Shown: piece after piece, positions 53,522-63,339 of the stretch
Layout of the letters: every line of letters begins with the position of its first letter
Position numbering within the stretch: the stretch's first letter is position 1
From: Bacteroides caecigallinarum
Lineage (GTDB): Bacteria; Bacteroidota; Bacteroidia; Bacteroidales; Bacteroidaceae
Direction of reading: 5' to 3'
Length of the DNA stretch: 64,000 nucleotides
Assembly (NCBI RefSeq): GCF_016901995.1
Contig: NZ_JACJLE010000020.1
Location: forward strand, 1-64,000
Made by a program: the position numbers and the translations under genes
The notes under the pieces: generated by a model
Database searches by the model: none
What the model was told of the DNA's origin: nothing
What the model saw: the letters and a program-made list of their open reading frames with translations, nothing else

Positions 53522-55057
53522 ATGAAAAAACTTACATATCTTGCAACTCTCGCTGGAAGTATGCTCATAGCTACTTCTTGCGTGGATTTGAACCAAGAGC
53601 CGCAATCTTTTATCTCGGAGGAAGAATATATCTCCACAATAAACCAAGAATCATTGGAAAGCGCGGTTACAGCCTTATACAATAACTTGTGGCATGACAA
53701 CTATGGTTTCAACAGTCGTATCCAGCGTATTCAGGTTTGCGCAGACGAAATTACTTATCGTGCGGCCAAGCCGGGTAACGAACTGGCCTATTACGACCAG
53801 TTGAGTCCTAACATTGGAGCCAACACTGCTGACTTCGATACATCATGGGAACTGTTTTATTTTACAATTGCAAATGCCAATAAGCTTATCCACTTTGCGA
53901 AAGCACCTGCCGATGCAACAGAAGAAGAGGTTGCCAAGTTCAACAGAGCATTGGCTGAAGCCTATTTCTTGCGTGGGTTGAGTTACTTCTATTTAGTACG
54001 CATGTACGGAAATGTTCCTATTGTTCCTGAAAACGGAAACGAAACCATAATTAATTGTCCTCTCAGTACACCAGAAGAGGTTTACACTAAAATGATTGTC
54101 CCAAGTTTGGAATATGCAGTAACATGGTTGCCTAAAACTCCGCGTTCAGGAAACAGTTCCACTCCTACCAAATGGGCAGCTGAAACATGCCTTGCTGATG
54201 TATATATCACCATGGCAGGATGGCCGCTGAAGAAAGAAGAATATTACGCAAAGGCTGCCGAAGCTGCCAAAGACGTGTTGGACAATAACCAATACCATCA
54301 ACAAGAAGCAAACTACGAAGACTTATGGAAAGAAGCAAACAAAAACAGTAGCGAGTTCATGTTCTGTCTGCATCACAGCCAGGCAAACAAAGTTATGGCA
54401 AGTAACTACGGAAAATCTTACTATCCTACTGATTTCTACGATAAAAACAAGGGAAAGGCACCAGGCGGATGGGCAGACTACTACGCACGAAAAGAAGCAT
54501 TTGAAAAATATCCTAACGACAAGCGTAAGGAGTGGAACTTTATGACAGAATGGTATTCTACTGCAAACAACAATCAACTTACTTCATGGCAGGATAGCCC
54601 TGACGGTCTGCCTTGCATCAGTAAATATTATAATTATAACCAAGGTGACCCTGCTGCAAGTGCACAGGCAAACGGTGTGACCAGTATTTATCGTCTGGCT
54701 GATGCCAAGTTACTATATGCCGAAGCTTCCACACGTGCTACAGGAAGCGTAAACACTCAGGCTATTGAAGCTGTACGCAGTCTTCAGGACCGTGCAGGTT
54801 ATGCGGAAAGAGATATTCAGGAAGTTTCCGGCAATGAGACTGCCGATGAATTCTTAGAAATTGTTTCTAACGAACGTAAGTATGAATTCTTTGCCGAAAT
54901 GCGTCGCTGGTTTGAGTTGGTTCGTACAGAACAGGTAAGTGTAAAACGTGCCGAAACTTGGAATGGTTCTTTCTTCCAAACACAAGGTCACTATTATTTC
55001 CCAATACCTTCTGCTCAGATTTTGTTGACAGGTTGGACTAATAACCCAGGTTATTAA
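53522..55057 (+). CDS. susD: SusD-family surface glycan-binding lipoprotein
   Basis: The product is 511 aa with lipobox ATSC (Cys20). SusD-like TPR helices: ALAEAYFLRGLSYFYLVRMY, EVYTKMIVPSLEYAV, and near the end RVxVKRAETWNGSFFQTQ with the standard C-terminal YFPIPSAQILL. It caps the SusC barrel to bind glycans. It is 31 bases after susC, as in all Sus-type loci. Confidence 0.95.
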   Translation: MKKLTYLATLAGSMLIATSCVDLNQEPQSFISEEEYISTINQESLESAVTALYNNLWHDNYGFNSRIQRIQVCADEITYRAAKPGNELAYYDQLSPNIGANTADFDTSWELFYFTIANANKLIHFAKAPADATEEEVAKFNRALAEAYFLRGLSYFYLVRMYGNVPIVPENGNETIINCPLSTPEEVYTKMIVPSLEYAVTWLPKTPRSGNSSTPTKWAAETCLADVYITMAGWPLKKEEYYAKAAEAAKDVLDNNQYHQQEANYEDLWKEANKNSSEFMFCLHHSQANKVMASNYGKSYYPTDFYDKNKGKAPGGWADYYARKEAFEKYPNDKRKEWNFMTEWYSTANNNQLTSWQDSPDGLPCISKYYNYNQGDPAASAQANGVTSIYRLADAKLLYAEASTRATGSVNTQAIEAVRSLQDRAGYAERDIQEVSGNETADEFLEIVSNERKYEFFAEMRRWFELVRTEQVSVKRAETWNGSFFQTQGHYYFPIPSAQILLTGWTNNPGY

Positions 55058-55080
55058 TTACATTATAATTTCATAGCAAT

Positions 55081-55117
55081 ATCCCCTATCAGAATTTATG
55101 AAGTCCTGATAGGGGAT
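55081..55117 (+). terminator. Terminator of susCD
   Basis: ATCCCCTATCAG and CTGATAGGGGAT, 12-bp perfect arms around 13 bases, followed by TTCTATTTTAT. It lies 24 bases after the susD stop codon. Confidence 0.85.
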
Positions 55118-55146
55118 TTCTATTTTATATAATAATCAACTCCAAT

Positions 55147-55177
55147 TTTGGAATTAATTCTATTTTTACTAAGTTTG
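55147..55177 (+). promoter_or_regulatory. Consensus Bacteroidales promoter of the DUF2007 gene
   Basis: TTTG, exactly 19 bases, then TAAGTTTG, an exact match to the TTTG-N19-TAnnTTTG consensus; ATG follows 40 bases later. This is the cleanest promoter in the window. Confidence 0.8.
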
Positions 55178-55216
55178 TAAATCACTCTCCAACCTCAAAA
55201 ACATTAATATCATTAT

Positions 55217-55651
55217 ATGAGAACCGTAAAACTGATAACATGCAATGAATCATTTCAGGCAAGGCTGATAAAAGGAGCACTTGAAAATGAAGGAATAGCG
55301 GTAGCTATACACAATGAGAATACATCAAGTGTACTGCGTGGAATGCCTGTCAGCATCACTGGAATAGATTTGTTCGTCTATGAAGACGATTATGAGAGGG
55401 CTATGACTATTCTCGAAAATAACCAAATGATTCCTGAGAGACTGATTTACTGTCCGTATTGCGGTTCAAAAAACATTAAATTCGTATTAAGAAAGAAACA
55501 CAGATTGCGTGCCATTATTTCAACAGTAATTGCCATGCTTGCTGCAGCTCCTCCGGGAACGGAACACTGGGAATATATCTGTAAAGACTGTGGAAAAGCA
55601 TTTGACAAACCTGTAGGAAAGAGCAATATTTCCACAGAAAACGATGAATAA
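55217..55651 (+). CDS. DUF2007-domain protein with zinc ribbon, 144 aa
   Basis: The first 60 residues are a DUF2007 (signal-transducing-like) domain: VKLITCNESFQARLIKGALE, NEGIAVAIHNENTSSVL and IDLFVYEDDYERAMTIL. A CPYCGSKN ... CKDCGKAFD zinc-ribbon pair (two CxxC) follows at about 77-130, with a short hydrophobic stretch between (AIISTVIAMLAAAPPG). Function unknown; often linked to membrane or stress signalling. Confidence 0.82.
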   Translation: MRTVKLITCNESFQARLIKGALENEGIAVAIHNENTSSVLRGMPVSITGIDLFVYEDDYERAMTILENNQMIPERLIYCPYCGSKNIKFVLRKKHRLRAIISTVIAMLAAAPPGTEHWEYICKDCGKAFDKPVGKSNISTENDE

Positions 55652-55660
55652 GTATATAAA

Positions 55661-55715
55661 AATAGCTGTTTAAACAATGTTCAAAAACCATTCAAACACT
55701 GTTTAAACAGCTATT
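55661..55715. terminator. Bidirectional terminator between DUF2007 and GH3 genes
   Basis: Perfect 16-bp arms AATAGCTGTTTAAACA / TGTTTAAACAGCTATT around 23 bases; A-rich before and T-rich after. It serves both convergent genes. Confidence 0.85.
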
Positions 55716-55729
55716 AATTTTTCCGGTAA

Positions 55730-58558
55730 TTATTCCTTAACTATATTTACTTCAGCCACTCCCACACGGTCGTCATTAAGCAATATTCTAAGGTCGCTGG
55801 CTGTTGTTCCCTTAAATGTATAAGTTATCGGCTTGCCATATTCGGTTACAGTTCCGTTATACACAGTGAGGAACTGGCCTCCACCACCTGAGAGCTGTAT
55901 TTCGAAGGTAGAAGGAAGGTTATTCTCACGCACAAAAGTTATTGACACTTCATCTACCTTAGGATTTCCTTTCAGTGCAAATGTCAGATAGTCACCCTTG
56001 TTTCCTTGCCAGTAAGTGGTATTGTCACTATCCAGAACCTTCATCACATCTTCCGGATTTGTACTTGCCGATACAGGCTTTTCAGGCTTCTCTGCCTCCA
56101 GACGTGCATTGCGGGTATGATAGTCTTCTACGTTCAACACCGTAGTCTGTCGTATATCCTCTGATGATGATCCTGCTATCACTACAAATTCTCCGGGTTC
56201 TACTACCCACTTCATATCTGCATCAAGAAGTTCAAGATGCTTTCTGTCGATAGTAAACTTAACCTCTTTTGTTTCGCCCGGCTGCAAATGAACACGTTCG
56301 AAACCGGCAAGATTCTTTTCGTATGTAGTAACGCTGCTCAATACATCGCGTGTATATAGCTGTACCACTTCGTCTCCTGCCATATCTCCTGTATTGGTTA
56401 CTTTCAACGTTACTGTAGCCGTCTCATTTGGAGTGATAACCTTAGGACTTAACTGTATATCTGAATATTCGAAAGTAGTGTAGCTCAAACCATAACCGAA
56501 CGGATAAAGGGCACCATTTACGCGCGACATATTTCCGTCAGGACCAGGATTCTTTCCTCCGTCAACCTGCGAAGCAGGCTTGGCAGGGAAGTTAAACGGT
56601 ATCTGTCCAACAGTCTTTGGGAATGTAACCGTAAGTTTTCCACCGGGATTATAGTCTCCAAACAAAACATCGGCTATTGCTATTCCACCTTTTGAACCAG
56701 GATACCATGCTTCAAGAATAGCTGGAACAAACTTGTCAGCCCAGTTGACAGACAGCGGACGGCCGTTTATCAACACAAGAATAACTGGTTTTCCTGTAGC
56801 CTGAACAGCCTGAAGCAACTGCAACTGACGGCCAGGAAGCTCAAGACTTGTACGCGACTTGTTTTCTCCGCATGTACGCTGGCCTCCTCCCAAAACAACT
56901 ACTGCAACGTCAGATTTCAATGCGTTTTCAACAGCTATGTCAATTCCTTTTTTCTCGTCTGACGTAAGAGGATAGTCTATGATTTCACTTTCCGGCCAGT
57001 TTGCATCAACAAGGTCGCATCCTTTTGTATAAAGAACTTCGGCCTTTCCTGCAACTTTTTCTTTTATTCCTTCAAGCACTGTGGTAACATCCACTGCCAA
57101 AGGGCCATAGTGTGTCAGTGCATAACCTTCTTCATCTGCATTAGGGCCGCACACTGATATTGTCTTTACTTTGTCAATATCCAAAGGAAGAGTTTTATTG
57201 TCGTTCTTCAGAAGTACAATACTTTCACGTGATGCCTGAAGAGCAACAGCTTCGTGCTCCGGGTTTTCAACAACCTTATCGGCCTCTGCCAATTGCATCT
57301 GATATGGTGAATCGAACAATCCTATAAGGAACTTTACTCTCAATATATCGCGGACTCTGCTGTTGATAGTTTCTTCGCTAATACCACCTTCCTTAACAAG
57401 CTCTCTCAACGGTTCCACAAACGATTCCGGAGAACGGAAAGTACATCTCACGTTCAGTCCTGCCTCAATGCTCTGACGCACGGCTTCTTTCATATCTTTT
57501 GCAGTACCATGTTTGGTATATAGATATTCGACAGCATCACTGTCGGAAACCACATATCCACGGAATCCCATTTCTCCACGCAGACGCTCCGTGAGCCAAT
57601 AGTAACTGCCCTGGACAGGAATACCATCATAATCATTATACGAACTCATCACGCCAAGCAGACCGGTTTCCTGAATCACTCTCTTGAAAGGATATACATG
57701 GATCATTTCTACTTCACGTGGTGACATCTGAGGGTCAACTCGTGCCATACCCTCACGTGCTCCCTTATTATTACTGTAAGCCACAAAATGCTTTGCAGTA
57801 GCAGCCACCTGATAGTCTTTCTGCATTCCTTTCACCATTTCTATACCTAGTTCGGCAACAAGATAAGGTGACTCGCCATATACTTCTTCGTATCTTCCCC
57901 AACGCTGGTCACGTCCCACATCAAGAATAGGCGCATAAACATTGGTATATCCCAACATACGTGCCTCATATCCGGTTATTTCTCCTATACGGCGTACCAG
58001 ATTTCTATTCCATGTATGACCGATGCCAAGCTGAGTAGGGAAGTTTGTTGCACGATAACTCTCCACTCCACGGATACCCTCGTTGGTGAAATCAACAGGA
58101 ATACCCAGTCTGGTTTCTTCTACAAAAAATCGCTGTACCTCGTTCAAAGCCCAGGCATGACGCGATGCTGGCCATACGTTAGGATTATCCGATGGCGGAA
58201 GTCCCCACTGCTGGAAACCGTTAAGATGCTCGTCTATTGCACCTATACCGTCTTTCCACAACGAAGTTTTCCATTCCGGAGTAGGAAGATCATCCTTCAA
58301 CACACGTTTATAACCATAAAGAGTTACCATCTGGCATGTTTTCTCTTCCATGGTCATCTGATTCAGGAGATCTTCTATACGACTGTCAAGCGGGGCAGAA
58401 GGATCCTCATAAATATCCTTCACTCCATTCTTGTTGAAATCTATCCAACCTTTATGGTATATTTCCTTTTTTACAGGCTTATAGACAGAAGGAATTTTCT
58501 GGGCGGAAACAAATGTTCCACCGAAAGCTAAAAGAGATAATGTGATTAATAATTTCAT
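55730..58558 (-). CDS. bglX: Glycoside hydrolase family 3 beta-glucosidase with discoidin-like tail
   Basis: The product is 942 aa from ATG 58558, which gives a proper signal peptide (MKLLITLSLLAFGGTFVSAQ); a longer frame starts upstream of it. GH3 N-domain with AKHFVAYSNNKGAREGMARV and nucleophile Asp in GYVVSDSDAVEYLY, GH3 C-domain with GPNADEEGYALTHYGP and GRPLSVNWADKFVPAILEAW, an Fn3-like domain (about 715-800), then an extra C-terminal domain (about 820-942) with the look of F5/8-type discoidin or CBM32 (DSDNTTYWQGNKGDYLTFAL). It releases terminal beta-glucose or similar from oligosaccharides in the periplasm. The -7 box TATCTTTG lies at 58585-58592 (minus). Confidence 0.9.
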   Translation of the reverse strand: MKLLITLSLLAFGGTFVSAQKIPSVYKPVKKEIYHKGWIDFNKNGVKDIYEDPSAPLDSRIEDLLNQMTMEEKTCQMVTLYGYKRVLKDDLPTPEWKTSLWKDGIGAIDEHLNGFQQWGLPPSDNPNVWPASRHAWALNEVQRFFVEETRLGIPVDFTNEGIRGVESYRATNFPTQLGIGHTWNRNLVRRIGEITGYEARMLGYTNVYAPILDVGRDQRWGRYEEVYGESPYLVAELGIEMVKGMQKDYQVAATAKHFVAYSNNKGAREGMARVDPQMSPREVEMIHVYPFKRVIQETGLLGVMSSYNDYDGIPVQGSYYWLTERLRGEMGFRGYVVSDSDAVEYLYTKHGTAKDMKEAVRQSIEAGLNVRCTFRSPESFVEPLRELVKEGGISEETINSRVRDILRVKFLIGLFDSPYQMQLAEADKVVENPEHEAVALQASRESIVLLKNDNKTLPLDIDKVKTISVCGPNADEEGYALTHYGPLAVDVTTVLEGIKEKVAGKAEVLYTKGCDLVDANWPESEIIDYPLTSDEKKGIDIAVENALKSDVAVVVLGGGQRTCGENKSRTSLELPGRQLQLLQAVQATGKPVILVLINGRPLSVNWADKFVPAILEAWYPGSKGGIAIADVLFGDYNPGGKLTVTFPKTVGQIPFNFPAKPASQVDGGKNPGPDGNMSRVNGALYPFGYGLSYTTFEYSDIQLSPKVITPNETATVTLKVTNTGDMAGDEVVQLYTRDVLSSVTTYEKNLAGFERVHLQPGETKEVKFTIDRKHLELLDADMKWVVEPGEFVVIAGSSSEDIRQTTVLNVEDYHTRNARLEAEKPEKPVSASTNPEDVMKVLDSDNTTYWQGNKGDYLTFALKGNPKVDEVSITFVRENNLPSTFEIQLSGGGGQFLTVYNGTVTEYGKPITYTFKGTTASDLRILLNDDRVGVAEVNIVKE

Positions 58559-58651
58559 ATAAATGGTTTTGAATAAGGTTTGTACAAAGATAATCAATAA
58601 TAGCTTATGTACCAATTATATAAACCATATTCAAAAAAAGTGCTCCGTAAA

Positions 58652-59431
58652 TCAATACGAAGCACTAGCCTTTATTCCTGCATCTTCCAGCAGATGTAAT
58701 ATTCTGTCCAATTCCTCATGAGTGGCTTTCTGAAGATGAGTGTCCGGTGTCTCACGGTCGATGGTATAAATCATAACCTGACGCGGAGCAATCTGCTTTA
58801 CAGTTTCAAGCCACGGAAGCACATAATCATCATGTGTATTATCAACATCCACACCTTCGTCTGTAGTTCCTTTCAGAAACATTGTCTGGATTATCAACTG
58901 ACCGTTAAATGCTTTCATACAGTCTATTATGCGGTTCAAATCATAGTTTCCAACAGGTTTATCAACAGTGTTTATATAGTCGATATTAACCGTATCAAGC
59001 TTCAGGATATTATTGTCAACTTTCATCAGGGCATTGAAGACTTCCGGTTTATGAATGAATGTTGAATTGCTCAATACGCTTACTTTAGCCTGTGGAAAAT
59101 ACTTGTCTCTAAGCTCAATCGTATCGTCTATGATTTCTGCAAAATGAGGATGAGCTGTAGGTTCACCGTTTCCGGCAAATGTCAACACATCAGGAAATGG
59201 TCCGTTTGCTTTCATGTCAATAAGCCTTGCTTCAAGAGCTGTCTTTACTTCTTCGCGTGTTGGAAGTTTCTTTTTCGGACGATGGTCTTTATTATAACCG
59301 CACTCGCAATAAATACAGTCGAAAGAACAGAACTTACCGTCTGCAGGCAGAAGATTAATTCCCAATGACACTCCAAGACGACGGCTGTGTATAGGTCCGA
59401 AAATAGGAGAAGGATATATTATTGTTGACAT
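58652..59431 (-). CDS. Radical SAM protein, 259 aa
   Basis: The iron-sulfur cluster motif CSFDCIYCECG (CxxxCxxC) is near residue 33, preceded by the RRLGVSLGINLLP start. A SAM-binding GNGEPTAHP motif follows at about 89. It resembles radical SAM enzymes annotated as MoaA/NifB-like or as cofactor-modifying proteins of unknown substrate. Single gene between GH3 and the HhH outer-membrane gene. Confidence 0.85.
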   Translation of the reverse strand: MSTIIYPSPIFGPIHSRRLGVSLGINLLPADGKFCSFDCIYCECGYNKDHRPKKKLPTREEVKTALEARLIDMKANGPFPDVLTFAGNGEPTAHPHFAEIIDDTIELRDKYFPQAKVSVLSNSTFIHKPEVFNALMKVDNNILKLDTVNIDYINTVDKPVGNYDLNRIIDCMKAFNGQLIIQTMFLKGTTDEGVDVDNTHDDYVLPWLETVKQIAPRQVMIYTIDRETPDTHLQKATHEELDRILHLLEDAGIKASASY

Positions 59432-59516
59432 GTTTTTTGTAGTTTTTAGTTGTTAGTTATTAGTTGTTAGTCAGACGCAAAAATAAGGAAAATATCAGTA
59501 CGTTATCAACATACGG

Positions 59517-61565
59517 TTACCATTTTATTCTCAACTGAAACTGTATGTCTGCCTTATTATTACCCTGAATTTCTTCTGTACCTGAACTGATGGTATTTCT
59601 GTCGGTATAGTGTGTCCATCCGAATTTAGCCTGAAGCATTAGGAATTTCCCGTAATTATACTGCAATTTCAATGCTGTCCTTGTTCCTTTTCCATAAAAC
59701 GAAGACATGGAAAAGGCATAAAGCAATCCCGGTTCATAAAGATATACACGTGAGTTATAATCATCTGTTGAAAACCATGCACCGCTTACGGATGCTTTCA
59801 CAGGAAACGATCCATAGCTTAAATTGGCCGAAGCAGAAAGCAGGAAACCGTTTGCAGTTTCCTGACCTAAATATCCTGTATTGGTATAATCGGCCAGAAC
59901 TTTAACAGAGTTATTGTCATTCAGTGAATAATTCACCTGATATCTTACTCTATGACGGATATATGGCAAAACATACTTTCCACCATCGTCTGCAGAATAG
60001 TTCTGAGCCTTGTTTTTTACACTGTACTTTATCAACATAGACAGTGAATTGCTATGTGAATAACTCAACTGGCAAACTCCCTCTATTCCCGATGTACCTG
60101 CCATATCCACACGATATCTTTTCCATGGAAAATAGAAGTAATCAACATAGCATAATAACTTTGTATTCCGTATAGCACTGGTTTCCAGACATAAATAAAC
60201 ACCTGTTTCATTCTGTGTCCTTGAGTTTTCACCAAAAGAATTTGCATAGAGACTCTGATATTTTTTGTCATAATACCTGTTGATAAGTGTTATATCTGTA
60301 TCAACAGTCGGTGAATAACACAAAGAATTGATTGTTGCGATTGCTCCACATTTGTCAACTGCAGTCTCTCCGGAAATCATAAGTTTATTCAGGAAAAATT
60401 TATAGAATGCCCCGGCATTGAAAAAATCCTTTCCACGCGGATAGTAATGATTGTAAGGCTGATAGTCAGGATTCAACACTTTATTAAAACAGTTATAAAC
60501 AGCTGTTAATCCATATTCAACATTCTTTCCATTATACGTTAAGTTACTGCCTATCACATGATTATATATAGTATTTCTCTTTTCCATATCCTTATACAGT
60601 CTATGATATCCATCAGTTTTCAACGACATTATGAACTGGTTTTCAACACGTGCATCCATATTTCTGAACGAATAGAAAAGCGTCGCATCCCATCTTTTCG
60701 AAAGTTTATAAGTAACAGCTATTCCCTGAAGATAATTATATTCTCCAGTAGAAGTGTATTTTGAAATTCCCTGTCCGGTACGCCGCAGCGATGAAGATGA
60801 AGTATATTTCCCCATACTGAAACCCATGTTCATAACAAGTCCGTATCCAAATGATGCCTTATAATTACCTAAAGCCACAGACTTGAACCGACCAATATTC
60901 TGCAAATAAAGATAAGCTGAATAAAAGTCATATCCCTTCCTGTTATAAAGTCTGAAGAAAGGTTCGCCAGAATCTTTCTCTGCAGTAATTCCGAAATAAA
61001 TCTGTTTGTTATACTCAAATCTGTAACGCATGTTATTATATAACGAACTGCCATAATACTTCTTGTTAGGACTGTCAATAAGCACATTCTCAGGATAGTC
61101 AGCATATCCTGCTTTCTGATTTAACGGGATATCAACACGTGTTGTTAATTCCTGCCGGTTATATTTCATCATACGCTTGAAACTGAACTTCTCTTCTTCA
61201 TCCTTAGCCGGACCTATGTAGATGAAATGCTCAAGAAACTTCCTTGTCTGCCAGTCCATTCCTTCCACTCCCAACAATTCATTTTTACTTACCACAGGAC
61301 CGTACTTATAAACATAATAAAGTATGTTTTCAATCATCTTGTCTGAGAGAAAAGGTAACTGTTCAAGCTGCTCTTTCGTCAAAGTGTTAAAATTGAACGG
61401 ATTTTCGGCTATTTCGGACAATTCTTCGTATTGTTCCATCCATGATGACAGATTTTCATCATCTACCGACATTTCGCTCCATTCTACAATATCAGACTGA
61501 GAATATAAACAAGTTATAAAAACATAACTTATTGAAATATAAAGAAGTAACCTACTTATCCACAT
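59517..61565 (-). CDS. Helix-hairpin-helix outer-membrane protein, about 682 aa
   Basis: Start at ATG 61565 gives the signal peptide MWISRLLLYISISYVFITCLYSQ; an upstream ATG (61616) would place a weaker hydrophobic stretch first. Residues about 40-110 hold two helix-hairpin-helix units (NFNTLTKEQLEQLPFLSDKM, then NELLGVEGMDWQTRKFLEHF). The rest is strand-rich and ends in FQLRIKW. It is a Bacteroidales family with a ComEA-like N-terminus and a barrel-like C-terminal part; function unknown. Confidence 0.8.
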   Translation of the reverse strand: MWISRLLLYISISYVFITCLYSQSDIVEWSEMSVDDENLSSWMEQYEELSEIAENPFNFNTLTKEQLEQLPFLSDKMIENILYYVYKYGPVVSKNELLGVEGMDWQTRKFLEHFIYIGPAKDEEEKFSFKRMMKYNRQELTTRVDIPLNQKAGYADYPENVLIDSPNKKYYGSSLYNNMRYRFEYNKQIYFGITAEKDSGEPFFRLYNRKGYDFYSAYLYLQNIGRFKSVALGNYKASFGYGLVMNMGFSMGKYTSSSSLRRTGQGISKYTSTGEYNYLQGIAVTYKLSKRWDATLFYSFRNMDARVENQFIMSLKTDGYHRLYKDMEKRNTIYNHVIGSNLTYNGKNVEYGLTAVYNCFNKVLNPDYQPYNHYYPRGKDFFNAGAFYKFFLNKLMISGETAVDKCGAIATINSLCYSPTVDTDITLINRYYDKKYQSLYANSFGENSRTQNETGVYLCLETSAIRNTKLLCYVDYFYFPWKRYRVDMAGTSGIEGVCQLSYSHSNSLSMLIKYSVKNKAQNYSADDGGKYVLPYIRHRVRYQVNYSLNDNNSVKVLADYTNTGYLGQETANGFLLSASANLSYGSFPVKASVSGAWFSTDDYNSRVYLYEPGLLYAFSMSSFYGKGTRTALKLQYNYGKFLMLQAKFGWTHYTDRNTISSGTEEIQGNNKADIQFQLRIKW

Positions 61566-61646
61566 TATGTTGATAAAATTATAAACAACAAAAAAAATAA
61601 TACTTTTATCAACCATATAATTGTTTTTATTCCTATTTTTGCGTCA

Positions 61647-62243
61647 ATGAGTAAATACATATACATATTGACAATAATGTGCTTTTTAACAATTCCTGAA
61701 CTGAAAGCACAGGATTCTCCGGATAACAGAGGATATATGGTCAAAGTATGTGTCTATGATGGAGACACTATACCATATATAACTCTCAGGAATGTATATG
61801 TGTACCCTAAAATGAAATTTAAAAATAAAAAACAGGAAAGATATTATTATCGCCTGGTTAGGGACGTAAAGAAGACACTGCCTATAGCAAAGGAAATAAG
61901 AAACATTGTAATAGAAACATACGAATATCTGGAAACTCTCCCCGACGAAAAAGCCAAAGACAAACATATCAAGGCTGTAGAAAAAGGATTGAAGGAGCAA
62001 TACACCCCAAGAATGAAGAAATTGACATTTTCACAGGGTAAATTGTTGATAAAGTTGGTAAACCGTGAATGCAACCAATCATCATACCAACTGGTTAAAG
62101 CTTTCATGGGACCTTTCAAAGCCGGATTTTATCAGACATTCGCCGCACTGTTCGGTGCCAGTCTCAAAAAAGAATACAGACCTGAAGATGAAGACGAGAT
62201 GGTGGAACGTATAATTACCCTTGTTGAAAACGGACAGCTATAA
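61647..62243 (+). CDS. DUF4294-family secreted protein, 198 aa
   Basis: Signal peptide MSKYIYILTIMCFLTIPELKAQ. The family pattern is YDGDTIPYITLRNVYVYPKM then KKQERYYYRLVRDVKKTLPI and AKEIRNIVIETYEYLETLPD. Found in nearly all Bacteroidales; function unknown. Divergent from the HhH gene, sharing the 82-base promoter region. Confidence 0.88.
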   Translation: MSKYIYILTIMCFLTIPELKAQDSPDNRGYMVKVCVYDGDTIPYITLRNVYVYPKMKFKNKKQERYYYRLVRDVKKTLPIAKEIRNIVIETYEYLETLPDEKAKDKHIKAVEKGLKEQYTPRMKKLTFSQGKLLIKLVNRECNQSSYQLVKAFMGPFKAGFYQTFAALFGASLKKEYRPEDEDEMVERIITLVENGQL

Positions 62244-62250
62244 AACATTT

Positions 62251-62295
62251 ATCCACAATATAAACATTTGTAAATCATGCGTTTATATTGTGGAT
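62251..62295. terminator. Bidirectional terminator between DUF4294 and TrmH genes
   Basis: Perfect 15-bp arms ATCCACAATATAAAC / GTTTATATTGTGGAT around 15 bases; convergent genes on either side. Confidence 0.82.
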
Positions 62296-62316
62296 AATTA
62301 CGTTATCAATAATGTA

Positions 62317-62871
62317 TCAACAGTTATTTCTGAACTCCATAAGCTTGTTGGCAAACTCCCATAACACAATTCCGGCAGTTACGGATACATTCAGTGAATG
62401 TTTTGTGCCATACTGAGGTATCTCTATACATCCGTCGCACATGTCAACAACCTCCTGTTTCACTCCCTTCACCTCATTTCCCATTACTATTGCATATTTC
62501 TTGTCCCTATCCAGAACCATATCACCAAGCATCGTACTACCTTCGCACTGTTCTATCGACAATACTGTATATCCAGCCTCATGCAACTCATTTACAGCAT
62601 CTTGTGTGTTCTGACAATATTTCCAGTCAACGGTATTTTCTGCCCCCAAAGCCGTCTTGTGCATCTCTGCATTAGGAGGAGTGGCCGTAATTCCGCAAAG
62701 ATATATCCTATTGACAAGGAAAGCATCCGAAGTACGGAATACAGCACCAATGTTGTGCAAACTTCTCACTTCATCAAGTACCACAACCAGAGGAAGCTTG
62801 TCTGCCTCCTTGAATTCTTCTACCGTCAGACGGTTCATTTCCGTTATTTTCAGCTTTCTTATTTCAGACAT
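62317..62871 (-). CDS. TrmH/SpoU-type RNA 2'-O-methyltransferase, 184 aa
   Basis: Three SPOUT motifs: DEVRSLHNIGAVFRT, then IVMGNEVKGVKQEVV and LNVSVTAGIVLWEF, which form the SAM-binding trefoil knot. It methylates the 2'-O of a ribose in tRNA or rRNA; the exact site is not determinable here. The -7 box TATCTTTG lies at 62898-62905 (minus), just upstream. Confidence 0.9.
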   Translation of the reverse strand: MSEIRKLKITEMNRLTVEEFKEADKLPLVVVLDEVRSLHNIGAVFRTSDAFLVNRIYLCGITATPPNAEMHKTALGAENTVDWKYCQNTQDAVNELHEAGYTVLSIEQCEGSTMLGDMVLDRDKKYAIVMGNEVKGVKQEVVDMCDGCIEIPQYGTKHSLNVSVTAGIVLWEFANKLMEFRNNC

Positions 62872-63339
62872 ACCTATATATTTACAATTACTGTCCGCAA
62901 AGATAAAAACAATATTAATAACCCTGTTGAAATCTGTTGAAAAGGTGTAGAAAACGTGTAGAAAACATGAGAATAGATTTTTAAAACTATTTCTTGCATT
63001 TATGAATCAAACATTTATAAGAATCTGGAAACCAACAATCCAAAAAACTTACCGGAAAGTTTCCTAAACAATTTGAACACAATTTTAATAAGAAATGAAT
63101 AGTTGATAAACAGAAAGTTTTTAACTTTGCACAATATCAACAAAATGTTAATATACCAACTAAGTACTGAATTATCAGCACTTAACGCTGTTGAATCGTT
63201 ATTGATACAGTAAGCACTTATATTAATAACTTAAAAAGCAAGAAATACAGTATTATTTTTGCCAACACAATCAACAGCCTATTAATAGCATCATAAGATT
63301 TCTTTTAAAAAGAAGAAAAAATAAAATATTTATAGTTAT
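62872..63339. promoter_or_regulatory. 468-base intergenic region before nadA
   Basis: It holds two plus-strand boxes fitting TAnnTTTG: TAACTTTG at 63122-63129 and TATTTTTG at 63254-63261. The first would give a leader of about 205 bases and the second one of about 75. No gene is visible. The region is AT-rich, with several TGTTGATTG-like and TTGATAA stretches. Confidence 0.5.

Noticed and set aside
50377-58558. One polysaccharide utilisation locus from susC to the GH3 gene
   Set aside because: The GH3 gene is on the other strand, behind a DUF2007 gene and two strong terminators.
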